A stretch of DNA of 8,230 bases from Acidobacteriaceae bacterium (GCA_003132825.1 PKYX01000539.1:1791-10020), one strand, 5' to 3'. Numbered from the stretch's first letter, positions 1 through 7,110 are shown. Program-made: numbers and translations. The notes: a model not told the origin generated them from the letters alone.

Positions 1-83
1 TGACGGCACTACCGCTGTTCTCTGGGCTGGCATCGTTTGCCGGAGCGGGCGAGAGTATTCATGCGGTTTTCAGAAAAGGATGA
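1..83 (+). CDS. Possible C-terminal tail of an upstream gene (partial)
   Basis: The frame beginning at base 3 is open from the window edge and reads 26 residues, starting TALPLFSGLASFAGAGE and ending in FRKG, before TGA at 81-83. The stretch is hydrophobic and small-residue rich and then ends in a short basic tail, which would fit the end of a membrane or membrane-associated protein. The other two + frames are less convincing: one starts with a stop codon and then reads a polar, Arg-rich sequence to 168, and the other runs to about 121 with unlikely composition. The product cannot be named from this fragment. It would sit about 100 nt before the membrane protein gene, in the same direction. 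Choosing this frame over the others is inference, so confidence is low. Confidence 0.25.
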   Translation, partial: TALPLFSGLASFAGAGESIHAVFRKG

Positions 84-183
84 TCCGCCTGGCAATACCC
101 GAGCACGATGCCAGCGACTGACGGAAGTGATCGCAAGCCACGACACAAAGCGGTGGGAAGTCAACTGATCGGAATACCAGTCC

Positions 184-1581
184 GTGCAAGCTGAGAATTT
201 CAAATTCGGCGGCGGTCTGACCGAAACGACGCTGCACCCTGCCGTATTGGTGGCCATGGTGCTCTCGGTCGTATTGATTCTGCTGCTGCCGCGCAAGTAC
301 GCGGTCGTTCCGTTCCTCATGGCGACGTTTCTGGTGCCTCGGGGCCAGCAACTGGTGGCCGGGGGCGTACACCTGTTTGTTTATCGAATTCTCATCCTCT
401 CCGGTTGTATCCGAATGTTGTGGTGCAAGCTGGCTCGACGGGAGAGCCTGTTCGGCCGAAGATGGAATTCCGTCGACAACGTGTTCATCGCGTGGGCGCT
501 CTTGCGAGCGACGGCCTTTGTGCTTCTCTATCGCGAAGTGGGGGCTGCCACCAATCAATTCGGCTTTCTTCTGGACGCCTTGGGCGGGTTTTTCCTGTTG
601 CGATTCCTGATCCGAAACACCGACGATGTACGGCGAACGGTTCGGGTCTTTGCCGTCGTGGCTATCATACTCGGTGTTTGCATGTTGAACGAGAAGCTGC
701 GCAACCAGAACGTGTTCGGGATTCTGGGTGGTGTTCCGCTCATACCGCTGGTACGGAATGGATCGATCCGGGCGCAAGGGCCATTTGCGCAACCACTACT
801 GGCGGGTACGTTTGGCGCGACCTTATTGCCATTGTTTGTCTGGTTATGGATGGGAGGGAAGTCGAAAGTTTTAGCGGTTTTGGGCAGCGCCAGCTCGCTG
901 GTTGTGGCCGTATGCTCCTCCAGCAGCACAGCTCCGATGGCCTACGCGGCGGCCATTGCGGCAGTATGTTTTTGGCCTCTGCGCAAGAAGATGCGGCTAG
1001 TTCGCTGGGGAGTGGTGATTTCGCTGGTTGCGCTCCACCTTGTCATGAAAGCTCCGGTTTGGTTTCTCATCGCCCACGTCGATCTGACGGGCGGATCGTC
1101 GGGTTCTGACCGCGCATATCTGATTGACAACTGCATACGACATTTTACCCAGTGGTGGCTGGTCGGGACGAACCAAAATGCGAAGTGGGGATGGGATATG
1201 TGGGACCTGTGCGATCAATACGTGGCTGAGGCCGTAACCGGGGGTCTGGCGACGTTGGTTTGCTTTCTCCTCTTAATTTCCAGGAGCTTTGGGAGGATCG
1301 GACGAGCGCGGAAGGCAGTGGAAGGACGGCGCAAGCTGGAGTGGCTGATGTGGATCCTGGGTGCGACTTTATTTGCTCACGTCATGGGCTTCTTTGGCAT
1401 TAGTTATTTTGATCAAACGCAATTTTCCTGGTGGGCTCTGTTAGCCATGATTTCGGCAGTGACCGCTCAGTACATTCCTAAGACCGTCAAGAAAGCAGCG
1501 CCGATAGCCCGACGGTCGATGAGGTCGCAGGTGGAGGAGCCGTCGCTCTCTTCGGCCGCAATCACTCTGGAATCGGCTTGA
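184..1581 (+). CDS. O-antigen ligase/polymerase-like polytopic membrane protein
   Basis: The product is 465 residues and strongly hydrophobic. Candidate membrane segments lie near residues 18-36, 39-52, 61-80, 98-117, 124-143, 153-168, 204-223, 228-246, 250-266, 274-297, 351-367, 388-408 and 414-430. A longer polar loop at about 300-350 contains GSDRAYLIDN and a Trp-rich stretch (WWLVGTN). A hydrophobic protein of about 450 residues, with an Arg-containing segment before a membrane helix (RAQGPFAQPLLAGT at 196-209) and a large late loop, fits the WaaL/Wzy-type family. These enzymes act at the periplasmic face, joining or polymerising lipid-linked glycans. Ligase and polymerase cannot be told apart here. 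The start is GTG at 184, since an in-frame TGA lies at 166-168. The next ATG (256, residue 25) would cut off most of the first membrane segment. The ribosome binding site is weak (GGA at 171-173). The C-terminus (about 440-465) is polar. Glycosyltransferase neighbours support the polysaccharide role. Confidence 0.8.
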   Translation: MQAENFKFGGGLTETTLHPAVLVAMVLSVVLILLLPRKYAVVPFLMATFLVPRGQQLVAGGVHLFVYRILILSGCIRMLWCKLARRESLFGRRWNSVDNVFIAWALLRATAFVLLYREVGAATNQFGFLLDALGGFFLLRFLIRNTDDVRRTVRVFAVVAIILGVCMLNEKLRNQNVFGILGGVPLIPLVRNGSIRAQGPFAQPLLAGTFGATLLPLFVWLWMGGKSKVLAVLGSASSLVVAVCSSSSTAPMAYAAAIAAVCFWPLRKKMRLVRWGVVISLVALHLVMKAPVWFLIAHVDLTGGSSGSDRAYLIDNCIRHFTQWWLVGTNQNAKWGWDMWDLCDQYVAEAVTGGLATLVCFLLLISRSFGRIGRARKAVEGRRKLEWLMWILGATLFAHVMGFFGISYFDQTQFSWWALLAMISAVTAQYIPKTVKKAAPIARRSMRSQVEEPSLSSAAITLESA

Positions 1582-1629
1582 CTGCGACTAGAAACAGGGT
1601 CAGCACCTACCAACTGCTTTTGTATGGAG

Positions 1630-1645
1630 AGCGGCCTGCGCCGCT
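1630..1645 (+). other. Short GC-rich hairpin after the membrane protein gene
   Basis: AGCGGC (1630-1635) and GCCGCT (1640-1645) form a perfect 6-bp stem with a 4-base loop, 48 nt after the stop of the preceding gene. No T-run follows, so it is not a classic intrinsic terminator. It could be a weak pause or terminator element, or chance. It is the only clear stem of this strength in the 1582-1695 spacer. Confidence 0.25.
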
Positions 1646-1683
1646 AAGTCTTATCCGGAGCCAGCTAGAGATGGCTGCTGCGC

Positions 1684-1690
1684 AAGGAAG
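1684..1690 (+). promoter_or_regulatory. Ribosome binding site for the GT4 gene at 1696
   Basis: AAGGAAG lies 5 nt before ATG 1696 (7 nt if counted from the AAGGA core). A competing out-of-frame ATG at 1692 opens a three-codon frame that stops at 1701-1703, so the two ATGs sit four bases apart (ATGAATGAATAA). Only the ATG at 1696 leads into the long frame. Confidence 0.6.
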
Positions 1691-1695
1691 AATGA

Positions 1696-2937
1696 ATGAA
1701 TAACCACCGAAGACCGGTGCGAGTTCTATACAGCTTTCCCCACAAGCTCGGCGCGGACAGGATCTGTTACACCGCGTGGCAGCAGGTACTCGGGCTTTCC
1801 GCGGCTGGGGCGGAGCTTCTGGTGTTTCCGGGCAGTCTAGAACGATTCTTGCCAAAGAGCGTGAACGTCAAGCCAACCTTGGCCAGGGGAAGCCTGCGAG
1901 TCCCGTATCGCCTATTCGGCAGCACGCGCACCCTCGCTCTGCATGACTACATCGTGTCCCGGCGGCTGGAAGGGCTGGCGGGCAAAATTGATATTGTTCA
2001 TGCTTGGCCTCTCGGGGCCCTGCGAACGCTTCAGGTCGCCGCTCGCTTGAAAATTCCTACGGTTCTGGAAAGGCCGAACGCCCACACAAGATTTGCCTAT
2101 GAGGTCGTGAAGCGGGAGTGCGAAAAGCTAAACATGTCGCTGCCCCAGCGTCACGAACATGCCTACAAAGAAGACGTTCTGACGCGGGAAGAATCCGAGT
2201 ACCGGTTGGCAGCGAGGCTGTTGTGTCCGTCGGACTTCGTGGCCGGCACGTTTCTTGAACAGGGATTTGAAGCGGAAAGCTTGGCTCGGCATCAGTACGG
2301 ATTTGACGAAAAAGTTTACTTTCCGGTACCGCGGAAGACAACGAACAAACCCGGACTGGTGATGCTGTTTGTGGGTGGATGCGCGCCAAGAAAAGGGCTG
2401 CACTATGCGCTGGAGGCATGGTTGAACTCGGCAGCACATAACGATGGAACGTTCCTTATTGCTGGCGCGTTCGTGCCTGGCTACGCCGAGAAACTCGGCT
2501 CTATGCTGTCCCACCCGAGCGTTCGCTGCCTGGGTCATCGGAAAGATGTGCCGGAGTTAATGCGGACCAGCGATATTCTCGTTCTGCCATCTATCGAAGA
2601 AGGCAGTGCCCTAGTTACGGCGGAGGCCCGAGGCAGTGGCTGTGTTCTGCTGGTGTCGGATGCGGCGGGAGCCATCTGTAAGCATAGGGAAAATGCTCTG
2701 GTGCACCGGGTGGGAGATGTTTCGGCCCTCACTCGGCACATTGATATGCTGCATCAGGATCGGGCCTTGATGGCGCGCCTGCGTTCGGCATCACTGAGCA
2801 CAGCCTCCGAAATTACCTGGACTGCGGCGGGTAAAGTCTTGCTGGATGTTTACCGCGAGACGATAGAAATGTACCCAACCGAAGTTGACGCCCAGCCGAG
2901 AAGCGCTCACGATGCAGTCGAGGCAAGTGTCTCCTAG
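1696..2937 (+). CDS. Glycosyltransferase, GT4 type (GT-B fold)
   Basis: This 413-residue protein is probably a cytoplasmic, retaining transferase that adds a sugar from a nucleotide-sugar donor to a growing lipid-linked glycan. Residues about 7-200 form the acceptor-side domain, with KIDIVHAWPLGALRTLQ at 97-113 and a distinctive ERPNAH motif at 125-130. A long charged insertion follows (about 135-170). The donor-side domain begins near 220 with LVMLFVGGCAPRKGLHYALEAW, where R232 and K233 match the basic residues that usually contact donor phosphates. The GT4 EX7E motif is present as E302 and E310 (EGSALVTAE), preceded by DILVLPSI. The roughly 25-residue C-terminal tail is polar and probably unstructured. 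The start at 1696 has a good ribosome binding site. The gene lies 114 nt after the membrane protein gene and 38 nt before the next glycosyltransferase, so co-transcription is likely. Family assignment is secure; donor and acceptor are unknown. Confidence 0.88.
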   Translation: MNNHRRPVRVLYSFPHKLGADRICYTAWQQVLGLSAAGAELLVFPGSLERFLPKSVNVKPTLARGSLRVPYRLFGSTRTLALHDYIVSRRLEGLAGKIDIVHAWPLGALRTLQVAARLKIPTVLERPNAHTRFAYEVVKRECEKLNMSLPQRHEHAYKEDVLTREESEYRLAARLLCPSDFVAGTFLEQGFEAESLARHQYGFDEKVYFPVPRKTTNKPGLVMLFVGGCAPRKGLHYALEAWLNSAAHNDGTFLIAGAFVPGYAEKLGSMLSHPSVRCLGHRKDVPELMRTSDILVLPSIEEGSALVTAEARGSGCVLLVSDAAGAICKHRENALVHRVGDVSALTRHIDMLHQDRALMARLRSASLSTASEITWTAAGKVLLDVYRETIEMYPTEVDAQPRSAHDAVEASVS

Positions 2938-2975
2938 GATCAGTCAGAATACGGTCGGATTAGGTTGAATATAAA

Positions 2976-3947
2976 TTGCTGAGAGACTTATCCATCATTT
3001 TCGTAAACTGGAACTCGACTGATTACCTGCGCGATTGCATTGCCAGCATCTACGAGCACACCCGCGGAATTTCGTTTGAAATTGTGGTGGTCGATAATGC
3101 TTCTCCAAGCGGGGACGCCGATGTGCTGGCGCGGCAATTTCCGGAAATTACCCTGATCAAGAGCAGCCAGAATGTAGGATTCGCGGGGGCCAACAACCTG
3201 GGGTACCGACGGTCTTCGGGCGAGTGCCTGCTGTTTCTGAATCCGGATACCAAGCTGATGAGTCCAGCTTTGCCGGTCATGCTGCGGCGTTTGCAGTCGC
3301 TCCCCGATGCCGGGATAGTCGGGTGCAAGCTGCTGAATTCCGATCTTTCGGTGCAGACCAGTTGCATTCAGACATTTCCCACGATTCTCAATCAATTGCT
3401 CGACGCGGACTACCTGCGGGCGCGCTGGCCGAACTCACGGCTGTGGGGCGTGGGCCCGCTCTTTTCGGACAGCCCGGAGCCGGCGAGGGTGGAAGTGATT
3501 TCCGGAGCCTGCCTGATGGTGAAGCGCGAGGCTTTTGAGAAGGCCGGTTTGTTTTCCGAAGACTACTTCATGTACGCCGAAGATCTGGACCTTTGCTACA
3601 AAGTTGCGCGCTGCGGATACGCGAATTATTATGTGGGCGAGGCGACGGTGATTCATCACGGAGGGAAGAGCAGCACACCCATTCCGGCGACCATCATGAA
3701 ATGGAAAGCCATACCCCGTTTTTGCGACAAGTACTACGGCCGCTTCTATGGACTGGTGTTCCGGATGGCGATCACGTTGGCGGCCGTGGCGCGCCTGATT
3801 GCGATCAAGACCGCCTCGCTATTCGGCGGCGTGTTTGGCAACCAGCAGTCTCTGCGCTCGGCGTCGGAAAAGTGGAGCGCGATCTTCGGAACGGTGCTGC
3901 GGCAGTGCTTCCCGGGCGCGAGCATGCCCCAACAAAAGACGACGTAA
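2976..3947 (+). CDS. Glycosyltransferase, GT2 family, rhamnosyltransferase-like
   Basis: The product is 323 residues. It is a GT-A fold, inverting transferase that should act at the inner face of the cytoplasmic membrane. It opens with LSIIFVNWNS (5-14), typical of WbbL-like GT2 enzymes. The nucleotide-binding VVVDNAS follows at 37-43, then NVGFAGANN at 66-74, and the metal-binding region FLNPDT at 87-92. SGACLMVKREAFEKAGLFSE at 176-195 leads into FMYAEDLDLCYKV, where E202/D203 is the likely catalytic acid pair. H227/H228 and G229 follow, as is usual in this subgroup. A hydrophobic stretch (about 257-287) may anchor the C-terminus to the membrane. The start is TTG at 2976. An in-frame stop at 2961-2963 rules out an extension, and the first in-frame ATG is at about residue 95, after the DXD region. 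Rhamnose as donor is a guess from family resemblance only. Confidence 0.9.
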   Translation: MLRDLSIIFVNWNSTDYLRDCIASIYEHTRGISFEIVVVDNASPSGDADVLARQFPEITLIKSSQNVGFAGANNLGYRRSSGECLLFLNPDTKLMSPALPVMLRRLQSLPDAGIVGCKLLNSDLSVQTSCIQTFPTILNQLLDADYLRARWPNSRLWGVGPLFSDSPEPARVEVISGACLMVKREAFEKAGLFSEDYFMYAEDLDLCYKVARCGYANYYVGEATVIHHGGKSSTPIPATIMKWKAIPRFCDKYYGRFYGLVFRMAITLAAVARLIAIKTASLFGGVFGNQQSLRSASEKWSAIFGTVLRQCFPGASMPQQKTT

Positions 3948-3965
3948 AAACAATCGCGCCCTCCG

Positions 3966-3985
3966 AATTGGCCCTCCCCCCAATT
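3966..3985. repeat. Inverted repeat (6-bp stem) in the GT2-GT2 spacer
   Basis: AATTGG at 3966-3971 and CCAATT at 3980-3985 are perfect inverted copies around an 8-base pyrimidine-only loop (3972-3979). The flanking G3965 and T3986 could add a wobble pair in RNA. It lies 18 nt after the stop of the first GT2 gene. No T-run follows, so it is not a standard terminator. Confidence 0.3.
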
Positions 3986-4001
3986 TATGGCGTTGCAAGG
4001 C

Positions 4002-4028
4002 TGGCCGGGCACGATTTCGTTCCGGCCA
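4002..4028. repeat. Inverted repeat (7-bp GC-rich stem) in the GT2-GT2 spacer
   Basis: TGGCCGG at 4002-4008 pairs perfectly with CCGGCCA at 4022-4028 around a 13-base loop. Within the loop ACGA (4011-4014) and TCGT (4017-4020) are also complementary, though the 2-base gap between them is too tight for all four pairs. It ends 24 nt before the GGAG of the next gene. A short A-run follows rather than Ts, so on the + strand it is not a canonical rho-independent terminator. It may slow transcription or shape the mRNA leader of the gene at 4067. Confidence 0.4.
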
Positions 4029-4052
4029 AAACATCTTGATTTGCCTGAACCC

Positions 4053-4056
4053 GGAG
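4053..4056 (+). promoter_or_regulatory. Ribosome binding site for the GT2-fold gene at 4067
   Basis: GGAG sits 10 nt before ATG 4067, with a pyrimidine-rich spacer. It favours ATG 4067 over the in-frame ATG at 4124 (residue 20), which has no comparable purine run before it. Confidence 0.5.
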
Positions 4057-4066
4057 TTTTTCTTTC

Positions 4067-4999
4067 ATGAATTCGACGGCAAGTTATATATCCGCATCTC
4101 CTGAACTTCGCGACGATCTCCCCATGAGCGCCCGGATTCCCAACTACGTAATCATTACGCCGGTGCGGGACGAGGAAGATCATCTGCGCACCACCATCGA
4201 ATGCATGATCCAGCAGGAGATTCGTCCGCAGGAATGGGTCATCGTGAATGACGGTTCCACCGACGGCACGGCCGGCGTTATCGACGATTATGCCAGCCGC
4301 TATAGTTGGATCCACGGGGTGCACCGCAAGAACCGCGGGTTCCGCAAATCGGGCGGCGGCGTGGTGGAGGCTTTCAACGAAGGCTATAACGCTCTCGTTT
4401 CCCGTGATTGGGATTACCTGGTCAAATTCGACGGCGACTTGTCCTTCGAGCCCGACTATTTCAAGAAGTGCCTGGACTACTTTGCCCGCGAACCCAAGCT
4501 GGGCGTGGGCGGCGGCGTCATTTGGAACCTGGTGGAGGGGGAGCGGCAGAAGGAAGAGTGTCCGGCGTTTCACGTGCGCGGCGCAACCAAGATTTATCGC
4601 CGCAACTGCTGGGAAGCCATCGGAGGCTTCTGGCCGGCTCCGGGATGGGACACCATGGATGAGGTCAAGGCCAACATGCTGGGTTGGAACTCGCGCACCT
4701 TCGACGACCTGTGTCTGACCCATCACCGCGTCACCGGCGCTGCCGACGGTCTGTGGAAGAATCTGGTTAAGAACGGCCGGGCAAACTATATTTGCGGTTA
4801 CCATCCCTTGTTCATGCTGGGAAAATGCGCCAAGCGGCTGCTGCAGCCTCCGTTCTTGGTTGGCTCGGCGGGATTGTTCTATGGATTCATCACCGGCTAT
4901 TTCAAGCGCATCCAACAGGTCGATGACCGCGCCGCTATTGCCTATCTCCGGCGGCAGCAATTGAACCGGTTGCGGGGCGCGGAAAGCATTTGGAAATGA
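4067..4999 (+). CDS. Glycosyltransferase, GT2/GT-A fold, separate subgroup
   Basis: The product is 310 residues. After about 24 variable N-terminal residues the GT-A domain starts with NYVIITPVRDEEDHL (26-40). The nucleotide-binding region VIVNDGSTDGT is at 58-68. The metal-binding DXD is FDGD (121-124). A glycine-rich strand, LGVGGGVIWN, is at 145-154, followed by an acceptor-region stretch with CWEAIGGFWP (181-190) and WDTMDEVKANMLGW (194-207). The acidic residues D195, D198 and E199 are candidates for the catalytic base, but the usual ED pair of the neighbouring GT2 enzyme is absent. A hydrophobic stretch near 262-278 may be one membrane or membrane-surface helix. It differs clearly from the GT2 encoded at 2976-3947, so the two are not a recent duplication. 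A later start at residue 20 would leave the domain intact. Sugar specificity is unknown. Confidence 0.87.
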   Translation: MNSTASYISASPELRDDLPMSARIPNYVIITPVRDEEDHLRTTIECMIQQEIRPQEWVIVNDGSTDGTAGVIDDYASRYSWIHGVHRKNRGFRKSGGGVVEAFNEGYNALVSRDWDYLVKFDGDLSFEPDYFKKCLDYFAREPKLGVGGGVIWNLVEGERQKEECPAFHVRGATKIYRRNCWEAIGGFWPAPGWDTMDEVKANMLGWNSRTFDDLCLTHHRVTGAADGLWKNLVKNGRANYICGYHPLFMLGKCAKRLLQPPFLVGSAGLFYGFITGYFKRIQQVDDRAAIAYLRRQQLNRLRGAESIWK

Positions 5000-5025
5000 G
5001 CGCACTGCGGATTCGGAGGGGCGAA

Positions 5026-5115
5026 ATGGCTGAGGCTGCCTCGACCGAGATTGGTTCGACGCCGAATTTTCGGCGGAAAGGGAGGCTCGGGTGTGCGGCA
5101 TTTGCGGGAAACTGA
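5026..5115 (+). CDS. Possible 29-codon leader ORF overlapping the asnB start
   Basis: ATG 5026 is preceded by GGAGGGG at 5015-5021, a strong ribosome binding site at normal spacing. The frame reads 29 residues (starting MAEAASTEIGSTPNF, ending FAGN) to TGA at 5113-5115. It overlaps the first 25 nt of asnB in another frame. No domain is recognisable. If translated, its main effect could be to couple or meter translation of asnB, whose own ribosome binding site (5080-5085) lies within this frame. It could equally be chance, since purine-rich runs are common here. Confidence 0.2.
   Translation: MAEAASTEIGSTPNFRRKGRLGCAAFAGN
5080..5085 (+). promoter_or_regulatory. Ribosome binding site deciding the GTG start of asnB
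   Basis: GGGAGG ends 5 nt before GTG 5091. This start places Cys at residue 2, as family chemistry requires, because the N-terminal Met must be removed to expose the nucleophile. Site and start therefore support each other. Confidence 0.75.
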
Positions 5116-7073
5116 TCTTTGATGAAAGTGCCCGCGTGTCCACCACGCTGGTCAAGGCCATGGCGGACAACATCTGGCACCGCGGGCCGGATGACGAAGG
5201 CTTCTACGTTGCCGGCCAAATCGGGCTGGGCTTCCGCCGGCTTTCCATCATCGACCTGAGCGGCGGACATCAGCCCCTTTCGAACGAGGATGGCACGGTC
5301 TGGATTGCCTTCAACGGAGAAATCTATAACTATCAGCAATTGCGCCAGTTCCTGCTGGGCAAGGGGCATGTGTTCCGAACCCAGTCGGATACCGAAGTCA
5401 TCGTTCATTTGTACGAAGAGCTGGGCGAAGCCTGCGTAGAAAAACTGCGCGGCATGTTCGCCTTTGCCATCTGGGACAGCCGGCAGAAGGCCTTGTTCCT
5501 GGCCCGAGACCGGGTGGGGATCAAGCCGCTCTATTATCATTTATCGCAGAAGGCGCTGCTCTTTGGCTCGGAAATCAAGGCCATTCTGGCTGACCCCGAA
5601 GTCAAGCCGGAAGTCGATCCCAACATGATCGACCGCTTACTGACCTTCGACTACATTCCGGGCGAGGAAACCCTTTTCCGCAATATCCGCAAACTAGCTC
5701 CCGGGACTTCCATGATGGTGAAAGCAGGCCGGGCGCAAATCCGGCAGTACTGGGACCTGAATTTTACCCGGTCGAGCTTGAGTCTGGCACAGGCGGAAGG
5801 GCAACTGGAGGCGCTGCTCGAGGAGTCGGTGAAGCTGCACATGATCAGCGATGTGCCGGTGGGTTTTCTTCTGAGCGGAGGTTTGGACTCGACCGCGATG
5901 CTGGGTTTCGCCGTGGGGAAAACGGACCGTCCGCTGAGCAGCTTTACCATCGGATTTTCTCATCCCGGAGTCACGGATGAAAGGCCCTACGCCAGAATCG
6001 CCGCGCAGAAGTATGGAGTTGAACAGCATGAAATGACCATTAGCGCAGACGATTTTGCCAGTTTTCTCCCCAGCTATATTTGGTATATGGAGGAGCCGAT
6101 CTGCGAGCCTCCGGCCGTTGCCCTTTACTACATCTCGAAACTGGCCAGAGATTTCGTCAAGGTACTGATTTCAGGCGAAGGCGGAGATGAAGCTTTCGCG
6201 GGCTATCCCAATTACCGCAACATGCTTTGGCTGGAGCGGCTGAAAGCCGCGGCCGGTCCGTTCGATGGAGCGTTGGCGGCAGGCCTGAAGCTGGCGGGCC
6301 GTCTTCTGCGGTCGGAACACGCGAACCGCTACGGGCAGCTCATGGGCACTCCGTTTGAGAATTACTACTATAGCCGCACTTCCAGCCCGTTCCGCTACTT
6401 CAATGGGCAGGCGGACCAGTTATACACCCAGGATTTCGCGGCGTCGGTGGACAAGAACCGCTCGCTGGGCGTAGTTCGGCGACTGCTTGAGAATTCCGCC
6501 AAGGTCGGAATCCACGGCGATCGCGTGAACCAGATGCTGTATGTGGATACCAAGACCTGGCTGGCCGAGGATCTGTTGCTGAAGGCCGACAAGATGACGA
6601 TGGCGAACTCGGTGGAACTTCGCGTGCCTCTGCTGGACCATGAACTTCTGGAGTTCGCCGCCTCGCTGCCGGGAAACTACAAGGTTCGCGGATTCACCAC
6701 GAAATATATCGCCAAGAAAGTCCTGAGCCAGAAAGTGCCGCGCGAAATTCTGGAGCGCAAGAAAATCGGCTTCCCGGTCCCCTACGAAACCTGGTTGCGA
6801 ACCGATTTGAAAGACTGGGTGCGAGACATTCTGCTCGATGGCAAGACGCTGGGCAGAGGCTATTTCAAGAAGGAGTGCATCGAACTTTTGCTGTCCGGGA
6901 ATCAGCAACGCGGCTCGCACTCCAAAGAGATTTTCACTCTCACCATGCTCGAGCTGTGGCATCGGGAGTTTCTGGAGAAGAGAAGCGCGATTTCCCCTCG
7001 GCCCGCCTCGAACGCAACCGCTGAGGCGGAACATTCGCTGGTAGACGCGTCCGCCGCTTCCGGACGGCCCTGA
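5091..7073 (+). CDS. asnB: Asparagine synthase-type glutamine amidotransferase
   Basis: This 660-residue protein has the two-domain AsnB layout. The class II glutaminase domain (about 2-210) starts MCGICG, with Cys2 as nucleophile. It carries RHS-side binding residues in FRRLSIIDLS (48-57), NGEIYN (75-80) and SDTEV (99-103). The synthetase domain (about 235-630) has the ATP pyrophosphatase loop SGGLDST (262-268), SGEGGDEAFAGYP (361-373), and KADKMTMANSVELRVPLLD (498-516). All key residues look intact, so ammonia from glutamine should be passed to an ATP-activated carboxylate. The last 30 residues are Ala/Ser-rich and probably disordered. The family makes asparagine, but copies inside glycan loci are often thought to amidate sugar carboxylates. 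With glycosyltransferases on both sides I favour the latter, though sequence alone does not decide it. E. coli AsnB is about 554 residues, so this protein is longer. The gene lies 91 nt after the second GT2 gene and begins at GTG. Confidence 0.93.
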   Translation: MCGICGKLIFDESARVSTTLVKAMADNIWHRGPDDEGFYVAGQIGLGFRRLSIIDLSGGHQPLSNEDGTVWIAFNGEIYNYQQLRQFLLGKGHVFRTQSDTEVIVHLYEELGEACVEKLRGMFAFAIWDSRQKALFLARDRVGIKPLYYHLSQKALLFGSEIKAILADPEVKPEVDPNMIDRLLTFDYIPGEETLFRNIRKLAPGTSMMVKAGRAQIRQYWDLNFTRSSLSLAQAEGQLEALLEESVKLHMISDVPVGFLLSGGLDSTAMLGFAVGKTDRPLSSFTIGFSHPGVTDERPYARIAAQKYGVEQHEMTISADDFASFLPSYIWYMEEPICEPPAVALYYISKLARDFVKVLISGEGGDEAFAGYPNYRNMLWLERLKAAAGPFDGALAAGLKLAGRLLRSEHANRYGQLMGTPFENYYYSRTSSPFRYFNGQADQLYTQDFAASVDKNRSLGVVRRLLENSAKVGIHGDRVNQMLYVDTKTWLAEDLLLKADKMTMANSVELRVPLLDHELLEFAASLPGNYKVRGFTTKYIAKKVLSQKVPREILERKKIGFPVPYETWLRTDLKDWVRDILLDGKTLGRGYFKKECIELLLSGNQQRGSHSKEIFTLTMLELWHREFLEKRSAISPRPASNATAEAEHSLVDASAASGRP

Positions 7074-7110
7074 GAAGGCCACCCGCAGTCGCAATTCACC
7101 AGCTCAAACA

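Noticed and set aside
61..168. A 35-codon + frame starting at ATG 61
   Set aside because: It has no clear ribosome binding site, a polar composition without any motif, and overlaps the more plausible tail of an upstream gene.
70..792. A 240-codon open frame on the - strand over the start of the membrane protein gene
   Set aside because: It reads as polar, Gln/His/Arg-rich sequence typical of an antisense copy of a membrane protein gene, and has no recognisable motif.
405..1109. A 234-codon + frame inside the membrane protein gene
   Set aside because: It is out of frame with the intact hydrophobic protein and has a Cys/Gly/Arg-rich, domain-free translation; it is a shadow.
1658..1677. A short AGCCA/TGGCT inverted repeat before the GT4 gene
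   Set aside because: Only 5 bp with an 8-base loop and no T-run; expected many times by chance.
2976..4999. The two GT2 genes as a tandem duplication
   Set aside because: Their motifs differ (VVVDNAS with NPDT and ED against VIVNDGS with FDGD and WDTMDE), and the rest does not align by eye.
3746..5173. A 475-codon open frame on the - strand spanning the second GT2 gene, both its spacers and parts of both neighbours
   Set aside because: The + strand has clear catalytic motifs throughout the overlapped genes. The antisense product shows no domain and has the composition expected from reverse-reading GC-rich codons. Its staying open through both spacers is notable but can be chance.
6420..7094. 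A 224-codon - strand frame over the 3' half of asnB
   Set aside because: AsnB catalytic motifs are intact on the + strand across this region, and the antisense product has no domain features.
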